Positions 55,457 to 64,000 of a stretch of 64,000 bases of DNA are shown here, piece by piece. The DNA lies in contig NZ_JIBT01000032.1 of NCBI RefSeq assembly GCF_001039575.1, forward strand, positions 44,048 to 108,047. Direction: 5' to 3'. Position numbers and translations under genes: made by a program. The notes beneath the pieces are model-generated. The model was given only the letters and a program-made list of their open reading frames with translations. It made no database searches and was not told where the DNA came from. Position 1 is the stretch's first letter. Each line of letters opens with the position of its first letter. The stretch is from Halomonas sp. PR-M31 (lineage in GTDB: Bacteria; Pseudomonadota; Gammaproteobacteria; Pseudomonadales; Halomonadaceae).

Positions 55457-57727
55457 ATGCTCGATGTCCTACGCCGTATCGTTCAGGAGGTCAACGGAGC
55501 GCGCAGTCTCGAGGCGGCGCTGGCCACCGTGGTGCGGCGTGTGCGCAAAGCCATGCATACCGATGTCTGTTCCATCTATCTGTTCGATCCCATGCGCGAG
55601 CGTCTGGTGCTCAAGGACACCATCGGTCTGCGCACCCAGGCGATTGGTCTGGTGGCGCTGCGCCTGGGGGAGGGGCTGGTAGGCCTTGTCGCACAGCGAG
55701 AAGAAACCCTTAATCTCGAAAACGCCCCGGCCCATCCCTACTTTCGCTACTTCAAGGAAACCGGCGAAGAGCGCTTCTCCAGTTTTCTTGGAGTGCCCAT
55801 CATTCATCAGCGACGCATGCTCGGTGTGCTGGTAGTCCAACAGCAGGAAAAACGCCGCTACGATGAAGGTGACGAAGCGTTCTTGATCACCATGGCAGCG
55901 CAGCTTGCCGGTGTGCTGGCTCATGCTATCGCCACCGGAACGCTCAATCAGCCTACCCGGGCCGATGGCATGGCGATGTTCAAGGGAATCGCCGCTTCCC
56001 CTGGCGTAGTCATTGGCGAGGCGTTGGCCATTGCGCCGTTAGCGGATCTGGATAGTGTGCCGGATCTGATCCCCACGGATATCGAAGGCGAGATCCAGCG
56101 GTTACGGGAGGCCATCGATCGAGTGCGCGGCGAAATGCGACGCACGGGGGAACGCCTGGCCAATCGTATCTCCGTTCAGGAGCTTGCGCTGTTCGACGCC
56201 TACGAGCAGATGCTCGCCGATACTGCGCTGGGCCAGGAAGTGGAAAAGCGCATTCTCGAAGGCCAGTGGGCGCCTGGGGCGCTAGCGGATGTGGTGCGTC
56301 GGCATGTGCATTATCTGGAACGCGTGGACGACGACTACCTGCGCGAGCGCTCAGCGGATGTCCGCGACCTGGGGCGGCGAATATTGACGCATCTGCAGGA
56401 AGAGAGCCCGCGCACCATCAGCACCATTCCACCCCATTGCATCCTTGTCGCGGATGAGATCAGCGTGGCCATGCTTGGAGAGGTACCTCGGGAAAAGCTT
56501 GCGGGACTGGTGTCGATCAGCGGCTCGAGTACCTCCCATGTGGCGATCCTGGCGCGGGCCATGGGCATCCCGACCGTTCTGGGCATGGTTGATCTTCCTT
56601 TACAGCGCCTGAACGACGCACCGGTGATTCTCGACGGTCATCGCGGCCGCCTGTTCGTGCGTCCGGATATCGAGCTGACCAGACAATATCAAGAGCAAAT
56701 CAACGAAGAGCGGGCGTTGACAGAGATGCTCGAACACGAACAGCACCTGCCCAGCGTAACGTCGGATGGTCACACCATGGCGCTGATGGTCAATACTGGT
56801 CTGACCCTCGATGCCGTGGCACAGCTCAAGCCGCGTATTGCCGGTGTTGGGCTGTATCGCACCGAAATGCCGTTCATGATTACCGAGCGCTTTCCCAGCG
56901 AACAGGAGCAGGAGCGGCTTTATCGCGAACAGCTTCAAGACTTTGCGCCCTTGCCGGTGACCATGCGCACCTTGGATATCGGCGGCGACAAGGATCTGCC
57001 CTATTTTCCCATTCACGAAGCCAACCCCTTTCTCGGCTGGCGCGGTGTGCGCGTGACCCTGGACCATCCCGAAGTGTTGATAGTGCAGTTGCGCGCCATG
57101 CTTCGGGCTTCCGTAGGGTATGACAATCTGCACATTCTGTTGCCCATGATTACCAATATCGACGAAGTCGATGCAGCTTTACGGCTTCTCGAGCGTGCGT
57201 TGGTCGAGCTGGATGAGGAAGGGCTGATCATTACGCCTCCCCGGGTCGGGGTGATGCTGGAAGTGCCGGCAACGCTTTATCAGCTCGACGCTTTGGCTGC
57301 GCGAGTCGATTTCTTTTCCGTGGGCAGCAACGATTTGACCCAGTACCTACTGGCGGTGGATCGCAACAATCCGCGAGTCGCGGAGCTTTACGACGCCTGT
57401 CATCCTGCGGTACTGGCAGCGCTGGCGCGTTTGGCCCAAGAAGCGATACAGCTGAAGGTGCCGACCTCGGTATGCGGCGAATTGGCCAGTGATCCGGGAG
57501 GCGCACTGCTATTGATGGGGATGGGGTTCGAGGTGCTTTCCATGAATGCGCCCAGCCTACCCAAGGTACGCGCGGCGATTCGTCGCGTCGGCCTGGAGCA
57601 GACGCGCACACTGGTCGAAGAGACCCTGAAGCTGCCTACGCCAGCGGCGGTCCGCGGGCATCTGACGATGCGTTTCGATGAGTGGGGGTTGGCGCATCTG
57701 TTGCCGCCCAAGGACTACCAAAGGTAG
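55457..57727 (+). CDS. ptsP: Phosphoenolpyruvate-protein phosphotransferase PtsP (EI-Ntr)
   Basis: The first enzyme of the nitrogen-related phosphotransfer system; it takes phosphate from PEP and passes it to NPr. It is about 756 residues. A GAF domain covers residues 1-160 (SLEAALATVVRRVRKAMHTDVCSIYLFD, EERFSSFLGVPIIHQRRMLGVLVVQQ). The EI part has the phospho-histidine site GSSTSHVAILARAMGIPTVLG, TMRTLDIGGDKDLPYF, and the PEP-binding SVGSNDLTQYLLAVDRNNPRV and SVCGELASDPGG. The ATG at 55457 matches the E. coli start (ML...). An ATG two codons earlier is also possible. NPr and EIIA-Ntr genes are not in the window. Confidence 0.96.
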   Translation: MLDVLRRIVQEVNGARSLEAALATVVRRVRKAMHTDVCSIYLFDPMRERLVLKDTIGLRTQAIGLVALRLGEGLVGLVAQREETLNLENAPAHPYFRYFKETGEERFSSFLGVPIIHQRRMLGVLVVQQQEKRRYDEGDEAFLITMAAQLAGVLAHAIATGTLNQPTRADGMAMFKGIAASPGVVIGEALAIAPLADLDSVPDLIPTDIEGEIQRLREAIDRVRGEMRRTGERLANRISVQELALFDAYEQMLADTALGQEVEKRILEGQWAPGALADVVRRHVHYLERVDDDYLRERSADVRDLGRRILTHLQEESPRTISTIPPHCILVADEISVAMLGEVPREKLAGLVSISGSSTSHVAILARAMGIPTVLGMVDLPLQRLNDAPVILDGHRGRLFVRPDIELTRQYQEQINEERALTEMLEHEQHLPSVTSDGHTMALMVNTGLTLDAVAQLKPRIAGVGLYRTEMPFMITERFPSEQEQERLYREQLQDFAPLPVTMRTLDIGGDKDLPYFPIHEANPFLGWRGVRVTLDHPEVLIVQLRAMLRASVGYDNLHILLPMITNIDEVDAALRLLERALVELDEEGLIITPPRVGVMLEVPATLYQLDALAARVDFFSVGSNDLTQYLLAVDRNNPRVAELYDACHPAVLAALARLAQEAIQLKVPTSVCGELASDPGGALLLMGMGFEVLSMNAPSLPKVRAAIRRVGLEQTRTLVEETLKLPTPAAVRGHLTMRFDEWGLAHLLPPKDYQR

Positions 57728-57754
57728 TTTTCTCAAAGCGTGGCAGCACGGAGG

Positions 57755-58552
57755 CTACTCAATGGAGAGGGGTGGCATTTCTTGCCGATATCGATGTTCT
57801 TCGAGAAACCGTCCCCCGGGCCCGAAAGAGCGTTCGCCGATAGCCAGATTGCCGTCTGCCTGCCAGTTAACCCAGGTACTGGCCCGGGTGCCGTACTCTT
57901 CCCCAAGGATGAAAGGTGCCGACAGAAAACGCTCAAGCGCCAGCTCCACGCCGGTATTCGGCAGGCGTGCATCCTCGACAGGGTGGTCGTCGGACAGCAG
58001 CGACCAGGCCTCGTTAGCAAAGCTTGCCTCATCCAGGTTTTTAGCCACCACGTCAGCAAGCCCGGCGCGAGTACTGAGCAGTTTTGGCCAGGGGGTATCG
58101 AGACTGGCATTGGACAAGCCGTGCACGCCCGGCGCAATTCTTTCAAGCGTGGTTCCTGAAGGGCCATGGTGTAAATGCCACAATCGCTTGCCGTCGCTTG
58201 CCAGCAGGTTGAAACCCGCATAGCGGTGAGCCTGGGTCCGAGTCAAGGTCCTAAGCCAGTGTTCAAGGTTGTCGCATTCCAGTGCCTGGCGTACCAATTC
58301 GCCTCTGCTGACCGCATTCGCTGGAATGGCGAACTCAGGGGCGCGGACATTGGTTACGGCAGCCAGACGACCGCAGCGATGAGCGGCCAGCCAGGTACCG
58401 CCTGCCTGAAGATCACGCCCTCCTAGAATGCCGGGGGCATCTTCCCAACGTTGAAGTACGGCGGTAGGCCGAGCGTGGAACTCGTCGCGGTTGGCGGCCA
58501 TTCTCAAAGGTATCCTGGTGCCAGGACGCCAATCAAATACGATCAAACACAT
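57755..58552 (-). CDS. NRDE-domain (TANGO2-like) protein
   Basis: A 265-residue cytosolic protein of the NRDE family, related to eukaryotic TANGO2. The N-terminal Cys (MCLIVFDW), NRDEFHARPTA, GGRDLQAGGTWLAAHRCGRLAAVTNVR and the SRGELV region are diagnostic, as is HGLSNASLDTPWPK further on. The N-terminal Cys recalls Ntn hydrolases. Activity is not established in bacteria; a link to haem or lipid handling exists for TANGO2. It is convergent with ptsP and divergent from the sensor gene. Confidence 0.9.
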   Translation of the reverse strand: MCLIVFDWRPGTRIPLRMAANRDEFHARPTAVLQRWEDAPGILGGRDLQAGGTWLAAHRCGRLAAVTNVRAPEFAIPANAVSRGELVRQALECDNLEHWLRTLTRTQAHRYAGFNLLASDGKRLWHLHHGPSGTTLERIAPGVHGLSNASLDTPWPKLLSTRAGLADVVAKNLDEASFANEAWSLLSDDHPVEDARLPNTGVELALERFLSAPFILGEEYGTRASTWVNWQADGNLAIGERSFGPGGRFLEEHRYRQEMPPLSIE

Positions 58553-58639
58553 CAGGAACCCTTCTCAGTCGACAAACGCCCATGGTGACCTACTAATGAA
58601 ACGAGTAGACTCGCCTTTTTGTTGGTGACGGGTATCACG

Positions 58640-60862
58640 ATGCCAGGGGCCTCAGCAGAAAGAAACAGCCGGAACGTGTTACGCCAGCGCCTGGTGCGCG
58701 CTGCGTTGCCGCTGCTGGTGGCCGAAATTTGTTTTTCTTTGATGTGCCTGGGGGTCGGGTTATGGCTATGGCGTGATATCGACCAGCGCCTTGACCGAGC
58801 GCATCAGCGCAATCTACTCCAAACCCAGGAGCTGCAGGCAAGGCTGATCGATCAGCGGCTAATCGATCAGCAGCGCTATTTACGCCAGCTGGGGCGCTCG
58901 GTGCGTCGTGTTTTAACGTCGGAAGTGGAGCCGGACACTTCCACGCCAATTCAAGTCGAGGTGCCATATCATTTGGCGCCGGGCGGTACCATGGTGCTTT
59001 TCGGTGAAGCCCTCAAGCCAGATGAGAAGGGCCTGTCGACACTGCTTCAAACGCTTTATCGTCTCGAACCATCAATGGACGATCTTTATCAAAGCGATGT
59101 ATTGATCAAGCGCTTGGCTATCAGCCTGCCTCAAGGGCTCCTGGCGCTTACGCCGGCAAGTGCTGCACCAGCGGATGTCAACGAACTGACATTACCTTTC
59201 ACACAGTTTACGCCTCCTGGTACCGATCGCGCTTCGGCGCTGCACTGGCATGCCATGGAACAGGCATCTACGGATGCCATGCTACTCGACGTTCACTACG
59301 ATCTTGCCGATGCTCAGGGTAAGGCGCTGGCTTGCCTATGGCTGGAGCTTGATTCTCGCTATCTTGCCCAGCTCATCCAAGAATATGTGGGTCCGGGTGT
59401 CAATACGTGGCTGGTCGATGAGCAGGGTAAGGGGCTGCTGGGTTCAGCGCCGATCGACCTGCCCGACGACGCAGGTCGCCGTGGCATCATCTCCTTAAGC
59501 GATGAGGAGCTGCGCGAAAACAAGCGCACGCCTGCCCAGCTGGTCTGGACGGTACTGCCGACCAACGGCTGGCGTCTGGTCAGTCTGCAACACTCGAGCC
59601 CGCCCGTGGGCACGGGAGGGTATGGGTTTTTATGGCTCAGTGTGGTCTGGCTTCTGGGAAGCCTGTTTCTCTTGAGCGCACTGTATGTCGTACTGAATCG
59701 AGTGACACGCTACTGGGAGCACGAACTGCTAATACCCGTCGAGCGCTTGGCAGGGTTAAGGCAGTGGATTGAAGCCTGGATGCCAGCCGAATGGCGGCTT
59801 CAAGACTCCACGTCCCAAGCGTCCAGTACTTCTCAGTCGCCCCCCACGCAAGTGTCTTATGAGCTACAGGCCGAGCTTGTCAGGGAGCTAGACAGGCTCG
59901 AGTCGTGCCTGGACGCACTCAAACGTCAGCCACGGCTTCTCGATATGCTCGAGACGCTGAAGGTGCCCGCAGCGCTGACACTCGATGAGGTGTTGATAGC
60001 CGTCAATCCCGCTTTTGAAAAGCTCATTGGTCACTCTCAACGTGAGGTGCAGGGGCTTCATGAATCGCTGTTCATTACCGCCAGTGAAGATGGCAACGAT
60101 CATGTCAGGGTTACGGGAGGCGACGACAACTGGCGAATGCTGCATCGCTATGAGGGTGATGATGAGTATGGCAATACGCTAATGCTGTTGATCGATGAGA
60201 CCGAGACTCGACACCAGGTGCGACAGCTTTCCCTGGCCTGCGAACTTGCGCGACAGGAGTCGCAGCTCAAGTCGCACTATCTGGTGTTGCTGCGACGCGA
60301 GCTGAAATTGTTGTCGGAAGAGCTTGGCAAGAGCCTCGGGCCTGATCTAGAGCTGCATGAGCAGGGGTCGATGATGGTCGAGCTGCTCGATAGATTGAAT
60401 GAAAATAGCGCCGTTGATACACCCAAACCGACACGTCAGACACCCCAGGAACCAGTGGCCCGAGACACTCGTCCAGTACGCATTCTGATTGTCGATGATG
60501 GCCCGGTGAACAGCATACTGGCTCGGGACGTGCTCTTTCGCCATGGGCTTGCGGTGGATACGGCCGGCGGTGGCGATGAAGCCCTCGCGCTTTCGCAGCA
60601 ATGCTTTTACGATCTCGTATTCATGGATATTTTCATGCCGGCTCCGGATGGCATCGAGACGAGTCGTCGCTGGCGCGAGCGGGAAAGCCTGAGTCAGAAT
60701 GAGCAGCGAAGCGTGCTGGTGGCACTGACTGCCAATGCCAGTGAACGTGACCGAGAACGCTTTTTTGCCGCCGGCATGGATGATTATGTCGCCAAGCCCT
60801 ATCGACCTCAGGCGCTAATCGATATCATTCGACGCTGGTTGCCAGACGTCGATATTGCTTGA
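58640..60862 (+). CDS. Membrane sensor with PAS and receiver domains, degenerate hybrid kinase
   Basis: A 740-residue inner-membrane protein. Helix one (ALPLLVAEICFSLMCLGVGLWLW) and helix two (FLWLSVVWLLGSLFLLSALYVV, about residue 335) bracket a 280-residue periplasmic Cache-like sensor. A PAS-like unit (LDEVLIAVNPAFEKLIGHSQREVQGL) and a helix resembling a HisKA hairpin (QESQLKSHYLVLLRRELKLLSEEL) follow, but the phospho-acceptor His is replaced by Arg and no HATPase domain exists. The C-terminal receiver domain is complete (VRILIVDDGPVN, VFMDIFMPAPDG, VALTANAS, Lys in DYVAKPY). It therefore probably receives phosphate from another kinase. ATG 58640 is preferred; a GTG at 58625 is possible. 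The gene precedes lgt by 18 bases. Confidence 0.8.
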   Translation: MPGASAERNSRNVLRQRLVRAALPLLVAEICFSLMCLGVGLWLWRDIDQRLDRAHQRNLLQTQELQARLIDQRLIDQQRYLRQLGRSVRRVLTSEVEPDTSTPIQVEVPYHLAPGGTMVLFGEALKPDEKGLSTLLQTLYRLEPSMDDLYQSDVLIKRLAISLPQGLLALTPASAAPADVNELTLPFTQFTPPGTDRASALHWHAMEQASTDAMLLDVHYDLADAQGKALACLWLELDSRYLAQLIQEYVGPGVNTWLVDEQGKGLLGSAPIDLPDDAGRRGIISLSDEELRENKRTPAQLVWTVLPTNGWRLVSLQHSSPPVGTGGYGFLWLSVVWLLGSLFLLSALYVVLNRVTRYWEHELLIPVERLAGLRQWIEAWMPAEWRLQDSTSQASSTSQSPPTQVSYELQAELVRELDRLESCLDALKRQPRLLDMLETLKVPAALTLDEVLIAVNPAFEKLIGHSQREVQGLHESLFITASEDGNDHVRVTGGDDNWRMLHRYEGDDEYGNTLMLLIDETETRHQVRQLSLACELARQESQLKSHYLVLLRRELKLLSEELGKSLGPDLELHEQGSMMVELLDRLNENSAVDTPKPTRQTPQEPVARDTRPVRILIVDDGPVNSILARDVLFRHGLAVDTAGGGDEALALSQQCFYDLVFMDIFMPAPDGIETSRRWRERESLSQNEQRSVLVALTANASERDRERFFAAGMDDYVAKPYRPQALIDIIRRWLPDVDIA

Positions 60863-60880
60863 TCCCAGCTTGAGAGCCCC

Positions 60881-61708
60881 ATGCTTGAATACCCACAGAT
60901 AGATCCCGTTGCCATCGCCCTGGGCCCGCTAAAGATTCATTGGTATGGCCTGATGTACGTAGTCGGTTTCGTCGGCGCCTGGTGGTTGGGCCGTATTCGC
61001 GCTCATCGCGTCGGGCTCAAGCACGACGATATCGGCGACATGCTCTTTTATGGCGCGCTTGGGGTCGTGCTGGGTGGACGTATCGGCTATGCGCTGTTCT
61101 ATGGTTTCGATCGTCTGCTGGACAACCCTCTATGGCTGTTTCAGATATGGGATGGGGGTATGAGCTTTCATGGCGGCTTGATCGGGGTGCTGATCGCCGC
61201 CTGGCTCTTCGCCCGCAAACATCGGTTGGCTTTTTTTCAATTGACCGACTTCATTGCCCCTCTGGTGCCCATCGGCTTGGGGGCAGGGCGAATAGGCAAC
61301 TTCCTCAACGCGGAACTGCCCGGTCGGGTGACCAGCCTGCCTTGGGCCATGCCGTTTCCCGGTATGGGCCCTGAGCCCCGGCATCCTTCATCGCTCTACG
61401 AGTTTTTGCTTGAAGGCGTTGTACTGTTTGCCATTCTATGGTGGATATCGCGCTGTCCGCGCCACCGGGGTATGATTTCCGGTCTGTTCCTGGTGCTCTA
61501 TGGCGTGTTTCGTTTCATCGTTGAGTTCGTGCGGCTGCCGGACCCGCAGCTAGGCTTCATTGCCTTCGACTGGTTGACCATGGGCATGCTGCTGACATTG
61601 CCGATGATTGCCGCCGGCCTGGGTCTGATCGCCTGGTCTCGCCGTCAGCCGATAGACGGGGCCGCTGAATACGAGTCCGCTCAACCCCCACAAGCCAAAC
61701 GCTCATGA
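60881..61708 (+). CDS. lgt: Prolipoprotein diacylglyceryl transferase
   Basis: An essential inner-membrane enzyme that adds diacylglycerol from phosphatidylglycerol to the lipobox cysteine of prolipoproteins. It is 275 residues with seven helices. Signatures are [12 protein letters not shown] (catalytic His region), [12 protein letters not shown], the Lgt signature [18 protein letters not shown] and [17 protein letters not shown]. It is coupled to thyA by a 4-base overlap, a common arrangement in gammaproteobacteria. Confidence 0.96.
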   Translation: MLEYPQIDPVAIALGPLKIHWYGLMYVVGFVGAWWLGRIRAHRVGLKHDDIGDMLFYGALGVVLGGRIGYALFYGFDRLLDNPLWLFQIWDGGMSFHGGLIGVLIAAWLFARKHRLAFFQLTDFIAPLVPIGLGAGRIGNFLNAELPGRVTSLPWAMPFPGMGPEPRHPSSLYEFLLEGVVLFAILWWISRCPRHRGMISGLFLVLYGVFRFIVEFVRLPDPQLGFIAFDWLTMGMLLTLPMIAAGLGLIAWSRRQPIDGAAEYESAQPPQAKRS

Positions 61709-62543
61709 CTTCTGCTTTCGAACGACCCTCTCTTGAGCAGCCCGCGCTCGAACGACCGTATCTTGATCTGATGCATCATGTTCTTGACGCGGGTATCGAA
61801 AAGACCGACCGCACCGGGGTCGGGACCAGAAGTATCTTCGGTCATCAAATGCGTTTTGATCTGAGTCGCGGGTTTCCGTTGATCACCACCAAGAAACTGC
61901 ACCTGCGCTCGATCATCCATGAGCTGCTGTGGTTCCTGCAGGGTGATACCAATATTGCCTATCTAAAGCAGCATGGGGTACGCATCTGGGATGAGTGGGC
62001 GGACGAAACCGGCGAGCTGGGGCCGGTCTATGGCTATCAATGGCGCAGCTGGCCCCATCCCGAGGGGGGCATGTCGATCAGATCGCCAACGTCGTCGAGC
62101 AGATCAGGCGCAATCCGGATTCGCGTCGTCTCATCGTATCCGCCTGGAATCCGGCACTGATCGATGACATGGCGCTACCGCCGTGCCATGCGCTGTTCCA
62201 GTTTTACGTTGCCGACGGTCGGCTCTCTTGTCAGCTCTATCAGCGCAGTGCGGATATCTTTCTAGGCGTACCCTTCAACATTGCAAGCTACGCGCTATTG
62301 ACTCGAATGATCGCGCAAGCCTGTGGCCTAGCCCCGGGCGAGTTCATTCATACCTTGGGCGACGCCCATCTTTATGTAAATCACCTTGAACAGGCCAAAT
62401 TGCAGCTGTCCCGCGTTCCCCACGCAGCCCCCAAGTTGACGCTCAATCCCGAGATCAAGGATCTATTCGCTTTTCGCTTTGAGGATATCGCTATCCACAA
62501 TTACGATCCTCACCCCCACATCAAGGCCGAGGTCGCGGTATGA
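61705..62543 (+). CDS. thyA: Thymidylate synthase (frameshifted in this sequence)
   Basis: Makes dTMP from dUMP with methylenetetrahydrofolate. The first frame gives the normal N-terminus ([57 protein letters not shown]) and is lost at a run of six G (62064-62069). The remainder, one frame over, is complete: [20 protein letters not shown], the active-site Cys in [33 protein letters not shown] and HLGDAHLY-like [16 protein letters not shown] seventh G restores a 279-residue enzyme, 15 residues longer at the N-terminus than E. coli ThyA. Loss of thyA would require thymidine or ThyX, so a base-calling error is the simplest explanation. Overlaps lgt and folA by 4 bases each. Confidence 0.9.
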
Positions 62544-63091
62544 AATCATCCCAGGAAAAGCCTCGAATAGCAGTAGTGATGGTGGCCGCGCTCACCCGCA
62601 ACAGGGTGATCGGTATCGACAATCAGCTACCTTGGCACTTGCCGGAAGATCTTAAATTCTTCAAGCGTACCACCATGGGCAAACCGCTGATCATGGGGCG
62701 CAAGACCTTTGACTCCATCGGTAGACCGCTACCTGGGCGTCTCAATATCGTGGTGACCCGTGACCGCTCCTTTCATCCAGATGGAGTGCAGGTATGCCAT
62801 GATCTAGCGGATGCGTTGTCCAGGGCGGAGCAGCAGGCGCAAAAGGATGGCGTCAATGAGATTGCCGTCATCGGGGGGGGCGAAATCTTCACCCAGGTAA
62901 TGCCCCAGACATCACGGCTTTATCTTACCGAGATCGATGCCATCGTCACTGGTGACACCTACTTCCCTGAGCTTGACGAGAGTCAGTGGCGAGAAGCTGA
63001 GCGTACTCCAGCGACCACCAACGATGATAACGATACTCAGCATTCAGCGTCATGTCCGAACTATGCGTTTGTCATCTACGAGCGCCGCTAA
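62540..63091 (+). CDS. folA: Dihydrofolate reductase
   Basis: Regenerates tetrahydrofolate after the ThyA reaction, which fits its translational coupling to thyA (ATGA). It is 183 residues: [79 protein letters not shown]. The trimethoprim-contact Asp/Glu position is occupied by Glu in the PEDLKFF segment, the usual choice being Asp. The C-terminal part has a polar Asp/Asn insert ([11 protein letters not shown]) consistent with a halophile. Confidence 0.94.
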   Translation: MKSSQEKPRIAVVMVAALTRNRVIGIDNQLPWHLPEDLKFFKRTTMGKPLIMGRKTFDSIGRPLPGRLNIVVTRDRSFHPDGVQVCHDLADALSRAEQQAQKDGVNEIAVIGGGEIFTQVMPQTSRLYLTEIDAIVTGDTYFPELDESQWREAERTPATTNDDNDTQHSASCPNYAFVIYERR

Positions 63092-63173
63092 CCCTACGGA
63101 TTTGACATTATCGTCGTTCAACGCTGGTATTGGTCAAATGACTCGAGATCAGGCCAGTTCAAGGAGGCCGCCT

Positions 63174-63929
63174 TTGTTGACGGATCGCACAGCCGCACTA
63201 TTGGATACCCTGGAACATCAGGCACAGTGGGGTCTGGATGAAATAACTCGATTGCGTCGCCGTCTCGAGACGCTCGAGGCTGAGAACATTCAGCTGCGCG
63301 ATACGCTCAAGCAACGAGAAACGGCGCTTGCCCAGGCAGCAGTACCGCGCAGTGCTGCGGAGCGTAACTATCCGCTGCCGCCACGCCGTCCCGTCGTAGA
63401 AGAGCAAGTACTCGAAGAGCATGCTCAGGCACCGTCGCTTGAGTCTGTCTCGTCTGTCGTAAAAGCTCAGCCCGACACCGTCGAGACGATCGACTCCGAT
63501 GATTCGGTATCCGCGTCGACGGGTGACGAACTGCCATCGCCTCAGGCGCTGCTCGACGAGTGGTATCGACGCTACACGAACACCTTTTTCAAGGGCCATA
63601 CGCGCCCTCTTAAGGTCGGTATACATGAGGAGTTGATGCAGCATGAAACCCGACCGGACAAACTGGTGCGTCGAGCGCTGGCCTGCTATGTGCATTTGCC
63701 TCGGTATCTCAAGGCGGTCCGCGCCGGTGCAGAGCGAATTGATCTGGAAGGCTTGTCTGCAGGACTTGTTACCGATGGCGAAGCGCGTCATGCGCGCAAG
63801 CAGCTCGAGTCGCTACAGGCTCAACAGCGCGAACGCGATGCCGCCAGAAAGCGCGATCCGGAGACGCGCAAGAATGCGCGTCTCGACAACAAGCTAAGTG
63901 AATTACTGGCCAAGCATAGCCGCAGCTGA
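63174..63929 (+). CDS. ProQ/FinO-domain RNA-binding protein
   Basis: A 251-residue protein. An N-terminal coiled coil (GLDEITRLRRRLETLEAENIQLRD) is followed by an acidic, poorly structured linker and a C-terminal ProQ/FinO domain (about residues 135-225): LLDEWYRRYTNTFF, RPLKVGIHEEL, KLVRRALACYVHLPRYLKAV and GEARHARKQLE. A basic tail (DAARKRDPETRKNARLDNK) ends it. Such proteins bind structured small RNAs and mRNA 3' ends. The start is set at TTG 63174 (or 63177) because a perfect AAGGAGG lies 6-9 bases upstream. The ATG at 63138 has no ribosome binding site but would add 12 residues. Confidence 0.85.
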   Translation: MLTDRTAALLDTLEHQAQWGLDEITRLRRRLETLEAENIQLRDTLKQRETALAQAAVPRSAAERNYPLPPRRPVVEEQVLEEHAQAPSLESVSSVVKAQPDTVETIDSDDSVSASTGDELPSPQALLDEWYRRYTNTFFKGHTRPLKVGIHEELMQHETRPDKLVRRALACYVHLPRYLKAVRAGAERIDLEGLSAGLVTDGEARHARKQLESLQAQQRERDAARKRDPETRKNARLDNKLSELLAKHSRS

Positions 63930-63966
63930 ACGCTTTTCCCGTGTCAGCCTTTCAAGATGACTCATC

Positions 63967-64000
63967 GATCCGACCCTGATATTCAGCGTCGGATCTTTTT
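63967..64000 (+). terminator. Terminator at the window end
   Basis: An 8-bp stem GATCCGAC / GTCGGATC, with an inner CTGA/TCAG helix in the loop and five T to the window edge. Confidence 0.8.

Overview
The window reads as a stretch of chromosome from a moderately halophilic gammaproteobacterium, most likely Halomonadaceae (Halomonas or a close relative). The reasons are a recognisable ectoine hydroxylase gene (ectD), proteins rich in Asp and Glu, and gene orders typical of Pseudomonas/Halomonas: topA with small neighbours, nrdR-ribD-ribB-ribH-nusB-thiL-pgpA, hslR-hslO-pckA, rppH-ptsP and lgt-thyA-folA. No rRNA, tRNA, prophage, transposase or CRISPR array was seen. Most of the DNA is ordinary dense core genome.

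Layout. 1-7.3 kb: end of a DUF3141-like gene, topA with two small conserved genes, dbpA RNA helicase, a NYN-domain protein, a guanine-deaminase-like enzyme and a broken ankyrin lipoprotein gene. 7.6-11.5 kb: branched-chain 2-oxoacid dehydrogenase E1alpha, E1beta and E2 (E2 frameshifted here), followed by a MITE-like palindromic element. 11.7-19.8 kb: an unusual Ser/Thr kinase-like protein, solitary ectD, ABC-F protein YbiT, a DUF4202 protein, a small helical protein, and a DUF4214/M14 peptidase with a DUF6506-like partner. 19.8-26.2 kb: an aldonate catabolic operon with a GntR/FadR-type regulator, a TRAP transporter (DctP, frameshifted DctQ, DctM), KDPGal aldolase (dgoA) and KDGal kinase (dgoK), with gluconokinase convergent. 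A REP-type hairpin array and a terminator lie between dctP and dctQ. 26.2-36 kb: a GlsB-type membrane protein, the nrdR/riboflavin/nusB/thiL/pgpA run, a DUF945 protein and an ATP-dependent Lon-type protease. 36-37.9 kb: an AT-rich, gene-poor patch holding a phosphoribosyltransferase/HAD fusion with an apparently dead HAD motif, and a 36-residue Cys/Glu-rich peptide ORF with a perfect ribosome binding site. 38-49.7 kb: ydgJ, a secreted repeat protein, nudE, hslR-hslO, pckA, Tat-exported msrB, tex, gshA-dsbB and an Rsd-type anti-sigma factor. 49.7-64 kb: an RND efflux pair, a HAD phosphatase, rppH-ptsP, an NRDE protein, a degenerate hybrid sensor protein, lgt-thyA(frameshifted)-folA and a ProQ/FinO RNA-binding protein.

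How the genes work together. The 20-25.7 kb block is a self-contained uptake and degradation route for a sugar acid. The riboflavin genes form one biosynthetic run in which the GTP cyclohydrolase II half of RibB has lost its zinc ligands, so that step must be encoded elsewhere. The bkd genes need an E3 subunit that is not in the window.

Data quality. Single-base disruptions occur in bkd E2, dctQ and thyA, and two occur in the ankyrin gene. They lie in G-runs or at GGCC-like contexts, so assembly or base-calling indels are a real possibility and should be excluded before these genes are called dead.

No single striking new defence or mobile system was found. The best leads for undescribed biology are the PRTase-HAD/small-peptide patch (36.4-37.8 kb), the intra-operon REP array, the NSGIDSGENVDP repeat protein and the degenerate hybrid sensor.
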